Assembly: GCA_024235595.1 (NCBI GenBank) | Contig: JACKMC010000006.1 | Location: 151,226 to 215,225 of the forward strand | DNA length: 64,000 nucleotides | Origin: Zoogloeaceae bacterium | GTDB lineage: Bacteria > Pseudomonadota > Gammaproteobacteria > Burkholderiales > Rhodocyclaceae | Direction: 5' to 3' | Shown here: positions 47,478-55,133 of the stretch, piece after piece | Position numbering within the stretch: the first letter of the stretch is position 1 | Layout of the letters: every line of letters starts with the position of its first letter | The notes under the pieces: model-generated | What the model was told of the DNA's origin: nothing | Seen by the model: only the letters and a program-made list of their open reading frames with translations | The model's database searches: none | Made by a program: the position numbers and the translations under genes

Positions 47478-48223
47478 GAGCGTTCCGCCCCGGTGATGCA
47501 CCAGCGCTGCGGGTCGATCCGTCCTGCCTCACAGTCGGCCGAGAGCGACACAAAGGTCGCTTCGTCGATCGGCTCGAAGCTTACCCGGTCCCCGGCGGCC
47601 AGCAGCGCCGGCGCCGCGCGGCTGGCATCGAACAGCGGCGCGGGACAGCGGCCCAGCAGGTGCCATCCGCCCGGGCTCTCCCATGGATAGATTGCGGTGA
47701 GGCCAGTGGCGATCGCTACGCTGCCGGCGGGCACCCGAACCCTCGGCTCGCTGCGGCGTGGCAACTGGAGCGACGGGGGCAGCTCGCCCATGAAAGGAAA
47801 GCCGGGCAGGAAGCCGAGCATGTAGACCGCGTACTCGGCGCCCGCATGGCACGCGCAGAGCTCGTCGACAGCGAGGCCGCTGGCCGCGGCGACATGCTCG
47901 AGGTCGGGCCCGTACTCGCCGCCGTAGCATACCGGCAGACGCCACTGACGGCCCTCGGGCGCCGCCGCATCTCCGGATTCTTCGAGCAGCCTGGCGAGCG
48001 CGGACTCGAGGATCTCGCGCGAGGTCGCGAGCGGATCGTAGATGACGGTCAGCGAGCGGAAGGTCGGGACCGTCTCGATGATGCCGGCGAGCGCAGGGTC
48101 GTCGCGATGGCGAAGGATGGCGGCATCGAGCGCATTGACCGCGGCGAGCAGGGCCGGGCTGATGAGATTGCCGAATTCCACGGTGAAGGCGGTGTCGCCG
48201 CAATCGAGCATGCGCGGTGTCAT
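47474..48223 (-). CDS. pxpB: 5-oxoprolinase subunit B (allophanate hydrolase subunit 1/KipI family)
   Basis: A 249-residue protein. The N-terminus is LDCGDTAFTVEFG, typical of the family. The C-terminal cyclophilin-like domain carries YMLGFLPGFPFMGELPPSLQ, LPRRSEPRVRVPAGSVAIAT and IYPWESPGGWHLLGR, the conserved PGxxYmg and PGGWxLiGrT-like motifs. First structural gene of the pxp operon, 10 bases after the winged-helix regulator, so all four are probably one transcript. Confidence 0.93.
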   Translation of the reverse strand: MTPRMLDCGDTAFTVEFGNLISPALLAAVNALDAAILRHRDDPALAGIIETVPTFRSLTVIYDPLATSREILESALARLLEESGDAAAPEGRQWRLPVCYGGEYGPDLEHVAAASGLAVDELCACHAGAEYAVYMLGFLPGFPFMGELPPSLQLPRRSEPRVRVPAGSVAIATGLTAIYPWESPGGWHLLGRCPAPLFDASRAAPALLAAGDRVSFEPIDEATFVSLSADCEAGRIDPQRWCITGAERS

Positions 48224-48233
48224 GGGGCGAGGC

Positions 48234-48776
48234 TCACAGGCTGGAGGTCGACGCCGCGCGGGCCGCCTGGTCGTAGCGGCCCGACAGGGTACGCAGCATG
48301 CGCGCGAGTTCGCCCAGATGCACGTTCTCTTCCTCGCCGCCGGAGAAGCCCGGCATCAGGCAGGCCTCGCGCAGCGTGCGGTAGCGCATGCAGGCATCCC
48401 GGCCTTCGGCGGTCGCCGAAAAGAAGGCCTCCTTGCCCTTGCGGGCGCTGGTGACGAGCTTGAGCCTGGCGAGCTTCTTGAGCGAATACGACACCACATG
48501 GGTGTCCTCCACATTGAGAACGAAGCAGATGTCGGCAAGGCGCTTGGCGGTGTCGCGATGGGTGACATGGTGCAGCACCAGCACGTCGATGGTGGTCATG
48601 TCCTCGTAGCCCGCGGCCGACATGCAGCGCATCATCCAGCGTGAGAAGGCATGCCCGGCGACGATCATGCCGTACTCGAACTCCGAGAGCTCGGGCGACT
48701 TTGCCGAGACGAGGTGATTCGAGGAGACGATACGGGTCGGTTCGATCGCGGCCTGCGGAGTGATAGACAGCGGCAT
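48234..48776 (-). CDS. MarR-type winged-helix transcriptional regulator
   Basis: A 180-residue DNA-binding protein. The core (about residues 35-130) has the MarR pattern: a helical lead (FEYGMIVAGHAFSRWMMRCM), then a winged helix-turn-helix DMTTIDVLVLHHVTHRDTAK through RLADICFVLNVEDTHVVSYS, and the wing LKLVTSARKGKEAFFSATAE. It precedes pxpBCA on the same strand and diverges from the TRAP transporter, so it is the obvious regulator of both. A perfect inverted repeat 15 bases before its start is a candidate operator. The effector (perhaps 5-oxoproline) is inference. Confidence 0.85.
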   Translation of the reverse strand: MPLSITPQAAIEPTRIVSSNHLVSAKSPELSEFEYGMIVAGHAFSRWMMRCMSAAGYEDMTTIDVLVLHHVTHRDTAKRLADICFVLNVEDTHVVSYSLKKLARLKLVTSARKGKEAFFSATAEGRDACMRYRTLREACLMPGFSGGEEENVHLGELARMLRTLSGRYDQAARAASTSSL

Positions 48777-48790
48777 TTCATCCTCACATC

Positions 48791-48807
48791 GTCAATAAAG
48801 TATTGAC
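48791..48807. promoter_or_regulatory. Palindromic operator candidate between the regulator and the TRAP genes
   Basis: GTCAATA (48791-48797), centre AAG, TATTGAC (48801-48807): perfect 7-base arms. It overlaps a TTGACA (48803-48808) that could be the -35 box for the TRAP genes, and it lies 15 bases upstream of the regulator start. Position and size fit a MarR-family dimer site. Confidence 0.5.
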
Positions 48808-48917
48808 AAGTTATAGACAAACTAACAGTCTTGCAACATCGGCGTGCTTCGGATCCCTGCGTCGAACGAGTTTCCCCCGCTTTTTTCGCTGTTCCATGCC
48901 CTGTCGTCCCATATCCC

Positions 48918-48922
48918 GGAGG
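48918..48922 (+). promoter_or_regulatory. Ribosome binding site of the TRAP binding protein
   Basis: GGAGG, 8 bases before ATG 48931. It fixes the start at the signal peptide and not at the upstream in-frame codon at 48844. Confidence 0.65.
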
Positions 48923-48930
48923 TAAGCAAG

Positions 48931-49920
48931 ATGATCACACTGCCGCGACTCTGTTCAATGGCCTTCACCGCTTGCGCTGCGCTGGGCATCCAGTCCGCCG
49001 CGCTCGCCCAGGCAAGCTGGGACATGCCCACGCCGTATCCCGCCAACAACTTCCACACCGAAAACATCCAGCAGTTTGCCGACGAGATCGCCAAGGGCTC
49101 GGGCGGCAAACTCACGATCACGGTGCATCCGGGCGGCTCGCTGTTCAAGGCGAACGAGATCAAGCGCGCAGTGCAGGGCGGGCAGGCGCAGGTCGGCGAG
49201 CTGCTGATCTCCAGCCTGGCCAACGAAGATCCGATCTACGCGATCGACACCGTGCCCTTCCTCGCCACCAGCTTTGCCGATTCGGCCAGGCTGTGGAAAG
49301 CCTCGCGGGCCGCGGTTGAAGCGCGGCTGGCGAGGAATGGTCTGCAACTGCTCTACTCGGTGCCGTGGCCCCCGCAGGGCATCTACGCCAAGACTGCGCT
49401 GACCTCGATGGCCGACCTCAAGGGAGTGAAGATCCGCTCCTACAGCCCCACCGTGGCGCGCATGATCGAACTCATGGGTGCCCAGCCGGTGACCGTGCAG
49501 GCCGCCGACCTCACCCAGGCGCTCGCCACTGGAGTCGTCGCGGCCAACATCACCTCGTCTTCCACCGGCTACGACTCCAAGAGCTGGGAGCAGCTCTCCT
49601 ACTACTTCGATGTCCAGGCCTGGCTGCCGAAGAACATGGTGTTCGTCTCGAAGAAGGCTTTCGACGCACTCGACCCCGCCACCCGCAAGGTGGTGCTCGA
49701 TGCCGCGGCCGCTGCCGAGACGCGCGGCTGGAAGGTCTCCGAGGAAAAAACCGCCTGGTATGTCGATCAGCTCAAGAAGAACGGCATGAAGGTGCTGCCG
49801 GCTTCCGACGCGCTGCGGGCCGATCTGCTCAAGGTGGGTGATCGCATGACCGCCGAATGGCTCGACAAGGCCGGCGCTGATGGCAAGGCCGTGCTCGACG
49901 CCTACCGGGCCACCAAGTAA
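48931..49920 (+). CDS. TRAP transporter substrate-binding protein, DctP family
   Basis: A 329-residue periplasmic binding protein. The signal peptide (MITLPRLCSMAFTACAALG, cleavage after ALAQ) is followed by SWDMPTPYPANNFHTENIQQ. The middle holds the conserved Arg-containing loop (LKGVKIRSYSPTVARMIELM, then GAQPVTVQAADLTQALATGV), where the Arg binds the substrate carboxylate. With the DctQ and DctM subunits it drives sodium-linked uptake of an organic acid. The divergent neighbour is the pxpBCA operon, and DctP-type proteins of Bordetella (DctP6/DctP7) are reported to bind pyroglutamate, so pyroglutamate is the leading guess. Confidence 0.93.
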   Translation: MITLPRLCSMAFTACAALGIQSAALAQASWDMPTPYPANNFHTENIQQFADEIAKGSGGKLTITVHPGGSLFKANEIKRAVQGGQAQVGELLISSLANEDPIYAIDTVPFLATSFADSARLWKASRAAVEARLARNGLQLLYSVPWPPQGIYAKTALTSMADLKGVKIRSYSPTVARMIELMGAQPVTVQAADLTQALATGVVAANITSSSTGYDSKSWEQLSYYFDVQAWLPKNMVFVSKKAFDALDPATRKVVLDAAAAAETRGWKVSEEKTAWYVDQLKKNGMKVLPASDALRADLLKVGDRMTAEWLDKAGADGKAVLDAYRATK

Positions 49921-49977
49921 TCGAGATGCCATCCGCCGGGCGTCGCGCGACGCCCGGCGGACCGGCGGGAGTGACGC

Positions 49978-50496
49978 ATGCGACCGTTTCTGGATTCCCT
50001 CTACCGGCTTTCGGGCGCGCTGGCCGCGCTCGGCATGGTCGGCACCTTGTTGATGGTGTCGGCCGGCATCTTCAGCCGGCCGCTCGGCATCTACCTGCGC
50101 GGCACCGACGACTATGCCGGCTACTGCATGGCGGCGTGCGGTTTTCTGGCGCTCGCCTACACCTTCAAGCATGGCGAGCACATCCGCGTGACGCTGTTGC
50201 TCGAACGCGCACCGGCGCGCCTGCGAAGGGTGCTCGAGTGGGGCTCGCTGGCGGTCGCCAGCGGCGTAGTGGCGCTGCTCGCGTGGTACAGCATCCGCCT
50301 CGCCTTCCAGTCGCACGAGTTCGAGGAGATTTCGCAGGGCGTCGATGCCACGCCGCTGTGGATTCCGCAGATATCGATGGCCGTCGGTACCGCGGTGCTG
50401 CTCATCGCGCTGATCGATGACCTGGTGATGACGACGCTTGGCCGCCCGCCGGCGCGCCTGACCGTGCCCGGCCAGGAAGCCGTGCGCTTCGAATGA
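49978..50496 (+). CDS. TRAP transporter small permease, DctQ family
   Basis: A 172-residue inner-membrane protein with four helices (about 20-40, 50-72, 90-112, 130-152). The conserved GTDDYAGYCMAACGFLALAY and HGEHIRVTLLLER segments mark DctQ. It joins the large permease and is required for transport. It begins 57 bases after the binding protein and 10 bases before the large permease. Confidence 0.92.
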   Translation: MRPFLDSLYRLSGALAALGMVGTLLMVSAGIFSRPLGIYLRGTDDYAGYCMAACGFLALAYTFKHGEHIRVTLLLERAPARLRRVLEWGSLAVASGVVALLAWYSIRLAFQSHEFEEISQGVDATPLWIPQISMAVGTAVLLIALIDDLVMTTLGRPPARLTVPGQEAVRFE

Positions 50497-50506
50497 GGAT
50501 GGATCG

Positions 50507-51805
50507 ATGGAACTGATGACTGCGGGTTTGCTGGTGCTTGCGATGCTGGCCCTGCTCGGCGGCGGGGTCTGGATCGGTTTCGCGCTGATGGCGGTGGGCT
50601 ACCTGGGGATGATGATGTTTACCGCGCGGGCGCCCGGCGACGGCATGGCGGTGGCGATCTGGGGCACCGGCTCGGGCTGGACCCTGACCGCGCTGCCGCT
50701 CTTTCTGTGGATGGGGGAGATCCTGTTTCGTACCCGCCTGTCCTCCGACATGTTTCGCGGGCTGGCGCCCTGGCTGGGTGCGCTGCCCGGCCGCCTGTTG
50801 CACACCAACATCATCGGCTGCACGCTGTTCGCGGCGGTTTCCGGCTCTTCGGCCGCCACTTGTGCAACGATCGGCAAGATCAACCTGCCCGAGCTCGCCA
50901 AGCGCGGCTATCCCGAGTCGATGACCATCGGTACGCTGGCCGGTGCCGGCACCCTGGGGTTGCTGATCCCGCCTTCGATCATCATGATCGTGTACGGGGT
51001 TTCGGCCGATGTGTCGATCGCCAAGCTGTTCATCGGCGGGGTCTTCCCCGGGCTGCTGCTGGCCAGCCTGTTCATGGGCTGGGTGGTGCTGTGGTCGCTG
51101 CTGAACAAGGACAGCATTCCCGCGGCCGACGCGTCGACCACCTTCGTCGAGAAGCTCCGCCTGTCGGCGAGCCTGATCCCGGTGGCGCTGCTGATCGGCG
51201 CGGTGCTGGGCTCGATCTACCTCGGCATCGCCACCGCCACGGAAGCGGCCGCGCTGGGCGTGCTCGGCAGCTTCGTGATCGCTGCGACGCAGGGCGCACT
51301 CAGTCGCGAGACCTTCATCGCCAGCCTCATGGGCGCGACGCGGCTGTACTGCATGATCGCGCTGATTCTCGCCGGTTCGGCCTTCCTGACCCTGGCGATG
51401 GGCTACATCGGCCTGCCGCGTCACCTGGCCGAATGGATCTCGGGGCTCGGCCTGCCGCAGGCCGGGCTGCTGCTGGCGCTCACCGGCTTCTTCATCCTGC
51501 TGGGCTGCTTTCTCGATGGCATCTCGGTGGTGGTGCTGACCATGGCGGTGCTGTTGCCGACCATCCAGAGCGCTGGCATCGACCCCCTGTGGTTCGGGAT
51601 CTTCGTCGTGGTGGTGGTCGAGATGGCGCAGATCACGCCACCCGTGGGTTTCAACCTGTTCGTGCTGCAGGGAATGACCGGCAAGCAGATGACCGAGGTC
51701 GCACGCTATGCGATGCCGTATTTCCTGCTGATGTGTGCGGCGGTGGTGCTGCTCTACCTGTTTCCGGGGCTGGTGACCTGGCTGCCCGCCAAGATGATCG
51801 GCTGA
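50507..51805 (+). CDS. TRAP transporter large permease, DctM family
   Basis: A 432-residue membrane transporter with about 12 helices. DctM landmarks: FTARAPGDGMAVAIWGTGSG, VSGSSAATCATIGKINLPEL, GAGTLGLLIPPSIIMIVYGV, GIATATEAAALGVLGSFVIA, GCFLDGISVVVLTMAVLLPT, and EMAQITPPVGFNLFVLQGMT near the end. It forms the sodium-coupled channel for the substrate handed over by the DctP protein. Third and last gene of the TRAP operon. Confidence 0.94.
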   Translation: MELMTAGLLVLAMLALLGGGVWIGFALMAVGYLGMMMFTARAPGDGMAVAIWGTGSGWTLTALPLFLWMGEILFRTRLSSDMFRGLAPWLGALPGRLLHTNIIGCTLFAAVSGSSAATCATIGKINLPELAKRGYPESMTIGTLAGAGTLGLLIPPSIIMIVYGVSADVSIAKLFIGGVFPGLLLASLFMGWVVLWSLLNKDSIPAADASTTFVEKLRLSASLIPVALLIGAVLGSIYLGIATATEAAALGVLGSFVIAATQGALSRETFIASLMGATRLYCMIALILAGSAFLTLAMGYIGLPRHLAEWISGLGLPQAGLLLALTGFFILLGCFLDGISVVVLTMAVLLPTIQSAGIDPLWFGIFVVVVVEMAQITPPVGFNLFVLQGMTGKQMTEVARYAMPYFLLMCAAVVLLYLFPGLVTWLPAKMIG

Positions 51806-51887
51806 GTCCGGCTCGCGCGGGCTTGGCCGAACCCGGCGTGCCCGCGGCGGTCTCTTCGCTCGCCCGGCGACATTCGCTCGCCGGCGC

Positions 51888-51893
51888 TACAAT
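51888..51893 (+). promoter_or_regulatory. Candidate -10 box upstream of the EI24 gene
   Basis: TACAAT followed by CGG, 39 bases before the EI24-family start. The -35 region is not convincing. Similar boxes precede crcB and the desaturase. Confidence 0.35.
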
Positions 51894-51932
51894 CGGTCCC
51901 CGTACCCGAAACACAGCGAACGACCCAATCAG

Positions 51933-52697
51933 ATGAAAGAGATCCTCCGAGCCTATGCCCTTGCCATCCGCAGCCTGGGACGCAGGGACATCCTGTGGCA
52001 CCTGCTGTGGCCGGGCCTGCTCTCGCTGGTGGTGTGGATCGGGCTGGCGATCGGCTTCTGGAATCCGCTCACCGATCTCGCGCTTGGTACCTTGAACGGC
52101 TGGGACTGGCTGCATTCGTGGACCAGCTCTTCGCAGTTCGGCGCGGGCTTCGTCGCGGTGACCGTTCAGATCGCGCTGGGGCTGGCGATCCTGCCGCTGA
52201 TCTATGTCACTGCGGCAATCCTCGTGGCCACCGTCTCGCTGCCGCTGATGCTCGAGCGGGTGGCGCGCACCGACTACGCCCTGCTCGAAGAGCGTCGCGG
52301 CGGCAGCCAGACGGGCAGCGCCATCAATGCCCTCTGGGCGGCGCTGGTGTTCGGCGTGGTGCTGCTGCTGTCGCTGCCGCTGTGGCTGGTTCCGGGCCTT
52401 GGCCTGGTGATTCCGCTGATGCTGACCGCCTGGCTGAACCGGCGCGCCTTCCGCTACGATGCGCTGATGATGCATGCCGATCGCGAAGAGATGCGCACGC
52501 TCTCGAAGCGCCACGATGGTTCGATGCTGCTGTTGGGGGTCGGCTGCGCCGCGCTGGCCTATATTCCGCTCGTCAACCTGTTTGCCCCGGCTTTCTGCGG
52601 TCTCGCCTTCGTCCATTACCTGCTGGCCGCGCTCGAGCGCCATCGTGCCGAGAGTGGCTGGGTCGTGGTGGGTAGCACGCCGCAGAAGCGGCCCTGA
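51933..52697 (+). CDS. EI24-domain (CysZ-like) inner-membrane protein
   Basis: A 254-residue membrane protein with about six helices (near 25-45, 70-110, 135-170, 200-235). The EI24/CysZ pattern is visible in AIRSLGRRDILWHLLWPGLL and in PLMLTAWLNRRAFRYDALMM. CysZ of E. coli is a sulfate permease, but the broader EI24 family has unclear roles and no cys genes are nearby. Ends 20 bases before the next gene and is probably cotranscribed with it. Confidence 0.85.
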   Translation: MKEILRAYALAIRSLGRRDILWHLLWPGLLSLVVWIGLAIGFWNPLTDLALGTLNGWDWLHSWTSSSQFGAGFVAVTVQIALGLAILPLIYVTAAILVATVSLPLMLERVARTDYALLEERRGGSQTGSAINALWAALVFGVVLLLSLPLWLVPGLGLVIPLMLTAWLNRRAFRYDALMMHADREEMRTLSKRHDGSMLLLGVGCAALAYIPLVNLFAPAFCGLAFVHYLLAALERHRAESGWVVVGSTPQKRP

Positions 52698-52717
52698 ACG
52701 TTTTCCCGGAGATCACC

Positions 52718-53467
52718 ATGGCCTTTGGAGCCATCATCATCGGCGACGAAATCCTGTCGGGCCGCCGTCAGGACAAGCATCGCAGCAAGCTCACCGAAGC
52801 GCTTGGCGCACGCGGCCTGAAGCTTTCCTGGGCGCGCTATGTCGGTGACGAGCCACCGCGGCTCATCCAGACCCTTAAGGAGAGTTTCGCCACGGGCGAC
52901 ATCGTCTTCAGCTTTGGCGGCATCGGTGCCACGCCGGATGACCACACCCGGCAGTCGGCAGGCGCGGCGCTCGGCCTGCCCCTGGCGCTGCATGCCGATG
53001 CCGAGCGCGAGATCCGCCAGCGCTTCGGTGACGAAACCACCCCGCACCGGCTGCAGATGGGCGTCTATCCGGTGGGCAGTGAAATCGTTCCCAATCCCTA
53101 CAACGGCATCCCCGGCTTCTCGATCCAGAACCATTATTTTGTCCCGGGCTTTCCGGTGATGGCCTGGCCGATGGTCGAATGGGTGCTCGATACCCGCTTC
53201 GCGCATCTGCACCACAAGGAAGACTATGTCGAGCAGGCGATCACCGTGTGGGATGCCTACGAGGGCAAGCTCATCCCCTTGATGGAGTCGATCACCACCG
53301 ACTTTCCGGATGCGACCCTGTTCAGCCTGCCCACCATCGCCGCCGAGGGCGAGCGCAGATCGGTCGAGCTCGGCATGAAGGGACCGCTGGAGCGCGTCAC
53401 CTTGGCAATGGAGCGGATCAAGCTCGAGGTCGAATCGCTCGGCTACGCATGGCAGGACAAGCCCTGA
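52718..53467 (+). CDS. CinA N-terminal/MoaB-like molybdopterin-binding-domain protein
   Basis: A 249-residue cytoplasmic protein. The N-terminal ~165 residues are a MoCF_biosynth domain: FGAIIIGDEILSGRRQDKH, then ARYVGDEPPRLIQTL and DIVFSFGGIGATPDDHTRQS (the GGxGxTxDD motif). The remainder is a helical extension. The PncC (nicotinamide nucleotide deamidase) domain of full-length CinA is absent. Probably a nucleotide or pterin-processing enzyme (ADP-ribose pyrophosphatase-like in some CinA relatives), but its reaction here is unassigned. Confidence 0.82.
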   Translation: MAFGAIIIGDEILSGRRQDKHRSKLTEALGARGLKLSWARYVGDEPPRLIQTLKESFATGDIVFSFGGIGATPDDHTRQSAGAALGLPLALHADAEREIRQRFGDETTPHRLQMGVYPVGSEIVPNPYNGIPGFSIQNHYFVPGFPVMAWPMVEWVLDTRFAHLHHKEDYVEQAITVWDAYEGKLIPLMESITTDFPDATLFSLPTIAAEGERRSVELGMKGPLERVTLAMERIKLEVESLGYAWQDKP

Positions 53468-53497
53468 GGAATCCTGCCTGCGGGCGGCGCGGCACGG

Positions 53498-53878
53498 TCA
53501 GCCCTTGCGCAGGCCGAGCGCCGCGAGTTCATCCTCGGAAAGGCGCGACAAGGCCTGCGCGCGCAGGGTCTGCAGGCGGGTGCGATGCATGAAGTCCACG
53601 TCGATGGCGCGCAGCCGGTCCTTGGGTTCGCCCAGCGGATAGGCTTCGTTGGCGTCGAGATTCATGATCACCCGCATGTGGCGCACTTCGGCCAGCATCT
53701 GCGGGCCGGCGGCCTTGCCGGCAAAAGCGCGGGCATCCTCTTCGCGACTGAAGGCCCCCTTGAGGTGATCCTGGTTGAGCAGCCGTACCCATACGCCCCA
53801 GATGTCGCAGATCCTTGCCCGGAAAGGTTCTTCGATCGATTGGGCGGCGTTGTGAATGGCGGTGTCGATGTGGGGCAT
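53498..53878 (-). CDS. Hypothetical protein
   Basis: A 126-residue soluble protein that I do not recognise. It is Arg/Glu/Ala-rich and mostly helical in appearance, with CDIWGVWVRLLNQDHLKGAF and LDANEAYPLGEPKDRLRAID as the likely conserved parts. There is no signal peptide or membrane helix. It faces the CinA-like gene convergently and diverges from the metallopeptidase gene (72 bases between starts). Codon composition is like its neighbours, which supports a real gene. Confidence 0.65.
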   Translation of the reverse strand: MPHIDTAIHNAAQSIEEPFRARICDIWGVWVRLLNQDHLKGAFSREEDARAFAGKAAGPQMLAEVRHMRVIMNLDANEAYPLGEPKDRLRAIDVDFMHRTRLQTLRAQALSRLSEDELAALGLRKG

Positions 53879-53950
53879 GGCTCGTGGTGCAAGTTAATGG
53901 CATGTGGATTATCGGATGAATCGCGGAATGCTTGAGTGCGGATTTTCGAC

Positions 53951-54742
53951 ATGAGCAAGCCCGCCGCATCGAGGCTCGCTCGGCGCAAGGCGCCGAGCGT
54001 TGCCGAGCAGCGTTTTTGCATCGGCGAGCGCGAGCTGCGCTATGTATTGCGCCTTTCGCAGCGGCGCAGTCTCGCGCTGCAGGTCGATGCGCGCGGAGTC
54101 AGGGTGGCGGCGCCGTTCGGCACCCCGCTCGGCGAGGTCGAGGGTTTCATCCTGCAGCATCGCGAGTGGCTGGAACGGCAGTTGTCCCGCCACTTCGGTG
54201 GCGCCGCACCGGCGCGTTTCGAGATCGTGGATGGCGCGCTGCTGCCGGTGCTCGGCGAAGCGGTGACGATCTGCATCGCGCAGCGCGCTCGCAATGTGCG
54301 CTGGCGGCGCATGCCCGACGGCTCGGAGGGCCTGGAGCTGCCCGCGGGCGGCGACCCGCGCAAGGCGCTGGTGCGTGCCTTGAGGACGCGCGCGCTGGCT
54401 TGGTTTCGTGAACGGGTGCGCGAGTATTGCCTGCGCCTTGGGGTTGCCGTGCCTGCCGTGGCGCTGAGCTCGGCGCGCACCCGCTGGGGCAGCTGCAGCA
54501 GCCGCAGTGGTATCCGCCTGCATTGGCGGCTCGTTCATCTGCGACCGGAGCTGATAGATTACGTGGTTGCCCATGAGGTGGCCCACCTGCGTGAAATGAA
54601 CCATTCGCCGCGCTTCTGGGCGATCGTAGAAACCCTGTTTCCCGAGTGGCGCGCCGCGCGTGCCGCCCTTCGGGGCGAAGCCACCGGATTGCCGCATATC
54701 GATGCGGCGAACGGAAACGACAATCCGATTCAAGAGGACTGA
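53951..54742 (+). CDS. YgjP-like (DUF45, M48-related) metallopeptidase
   Basis: A 263-residue protein. The N-terminal ~150 residues contain LRYVLRLSQRRSLALQVDAR and FILQHREWLERQLSRHFG. The metal site is HEVAHLREMNHSPRFW (HExxH plus a third His), preceded by SSARTRWGSCSSRSGIRLHW, the YgjP/SprT-like signature. ATG 53951 is chosen over the GTG at 53936. Family members are zinc-dependent peptidases with poorly known substrates. It is followed after 3 bases by the glyoxalase gene. Confidence 0.88.
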   Translation: MSKPAASRLARRKAPSVAEQRFCIGERELRYVLRLSQRRSLALQVDARGVRVAAPFGTPLGEVEGFILQHREWLERQLSRHFGGAAPARFEIVDGALLPVLGEAVTICIAQRARNVRWRRMPDGSEGLELPAGGDPRKALVRALRTRALAWFRERVREYCLRLGVAVPAVALSSARTRWGSCSSRSGIRLHWRLVHLRPELIDYVVAHEVAHLREMNHSPRFWAIVETLFPEWRAARAALRGEATGLPHIDAANGNDNPIQED

Positions 54743-54745
54743 ACG

Positions 54746-55129
54746 ATGAGAATTCTGCACACCATGCTGCGCGTTGGCGATCTGGATCGCTCGCTGGATT
54801 TCTATACCTCGGTACTTGGCATGAAGCAGTTGCGACGGCAGGATTTCCCCGAGGGCAGGTTCACGCTCGCCTTCGTCGGTTACCAGGACGAGGCCGACGG
54901 CGCGGTACTGGAGCTGACCCACAATTGGGACACCAGCGAGTACGAGCTCGGCACCGGCTACGGCCATATCGCGTTGGCGGTGGAGGATGCCTGCAAGGCC
55001 TGCGACGAGATCCGCGCACGCGGTGGCAAGGTGGTCCGGGAGGCGGGACCGATGAAACACGGCAGCACCGTGATCGCCTTCGTCGAAGATCCCGACGGCT
55101 ACCGGATCGAACTGATCCAGCGCGCCTAG
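54746..55129 (+). CDS. gloA: Lactoylglutathione lyase (glyoxalase I)
   Basis: A 127-residue VOC-fold enzyme that converts the methylglyoxal-glutathione hemithioacetal to lactoylglutathione. Metal ligands expected from the family: H5 in ILHTMLRVGDLDRSLDFYTS, E56 in GAVLELTHNW, H75 in GYGHIALAVED, and E122 in DPDGYRIELIQ. Length matches E. coli GloA (135). Probably cotranscribed with the metallopeptidase gene, and convergent with the hybrid kinase 4 bases away. Confidence 0.94.
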   Translation: MRILHTMLRVGDLDRSLDFYTSVLGMKQLRRQDFPEGRFTLAFVGYQDEADGAVLELTHNWDTSEYELGTGYGHIALAVEDACKACDEIRARGGKVVREAGPMKHGSTVIAFVEDPDGYRIELIQRA

Positions 55130-55133
55130 TTTC

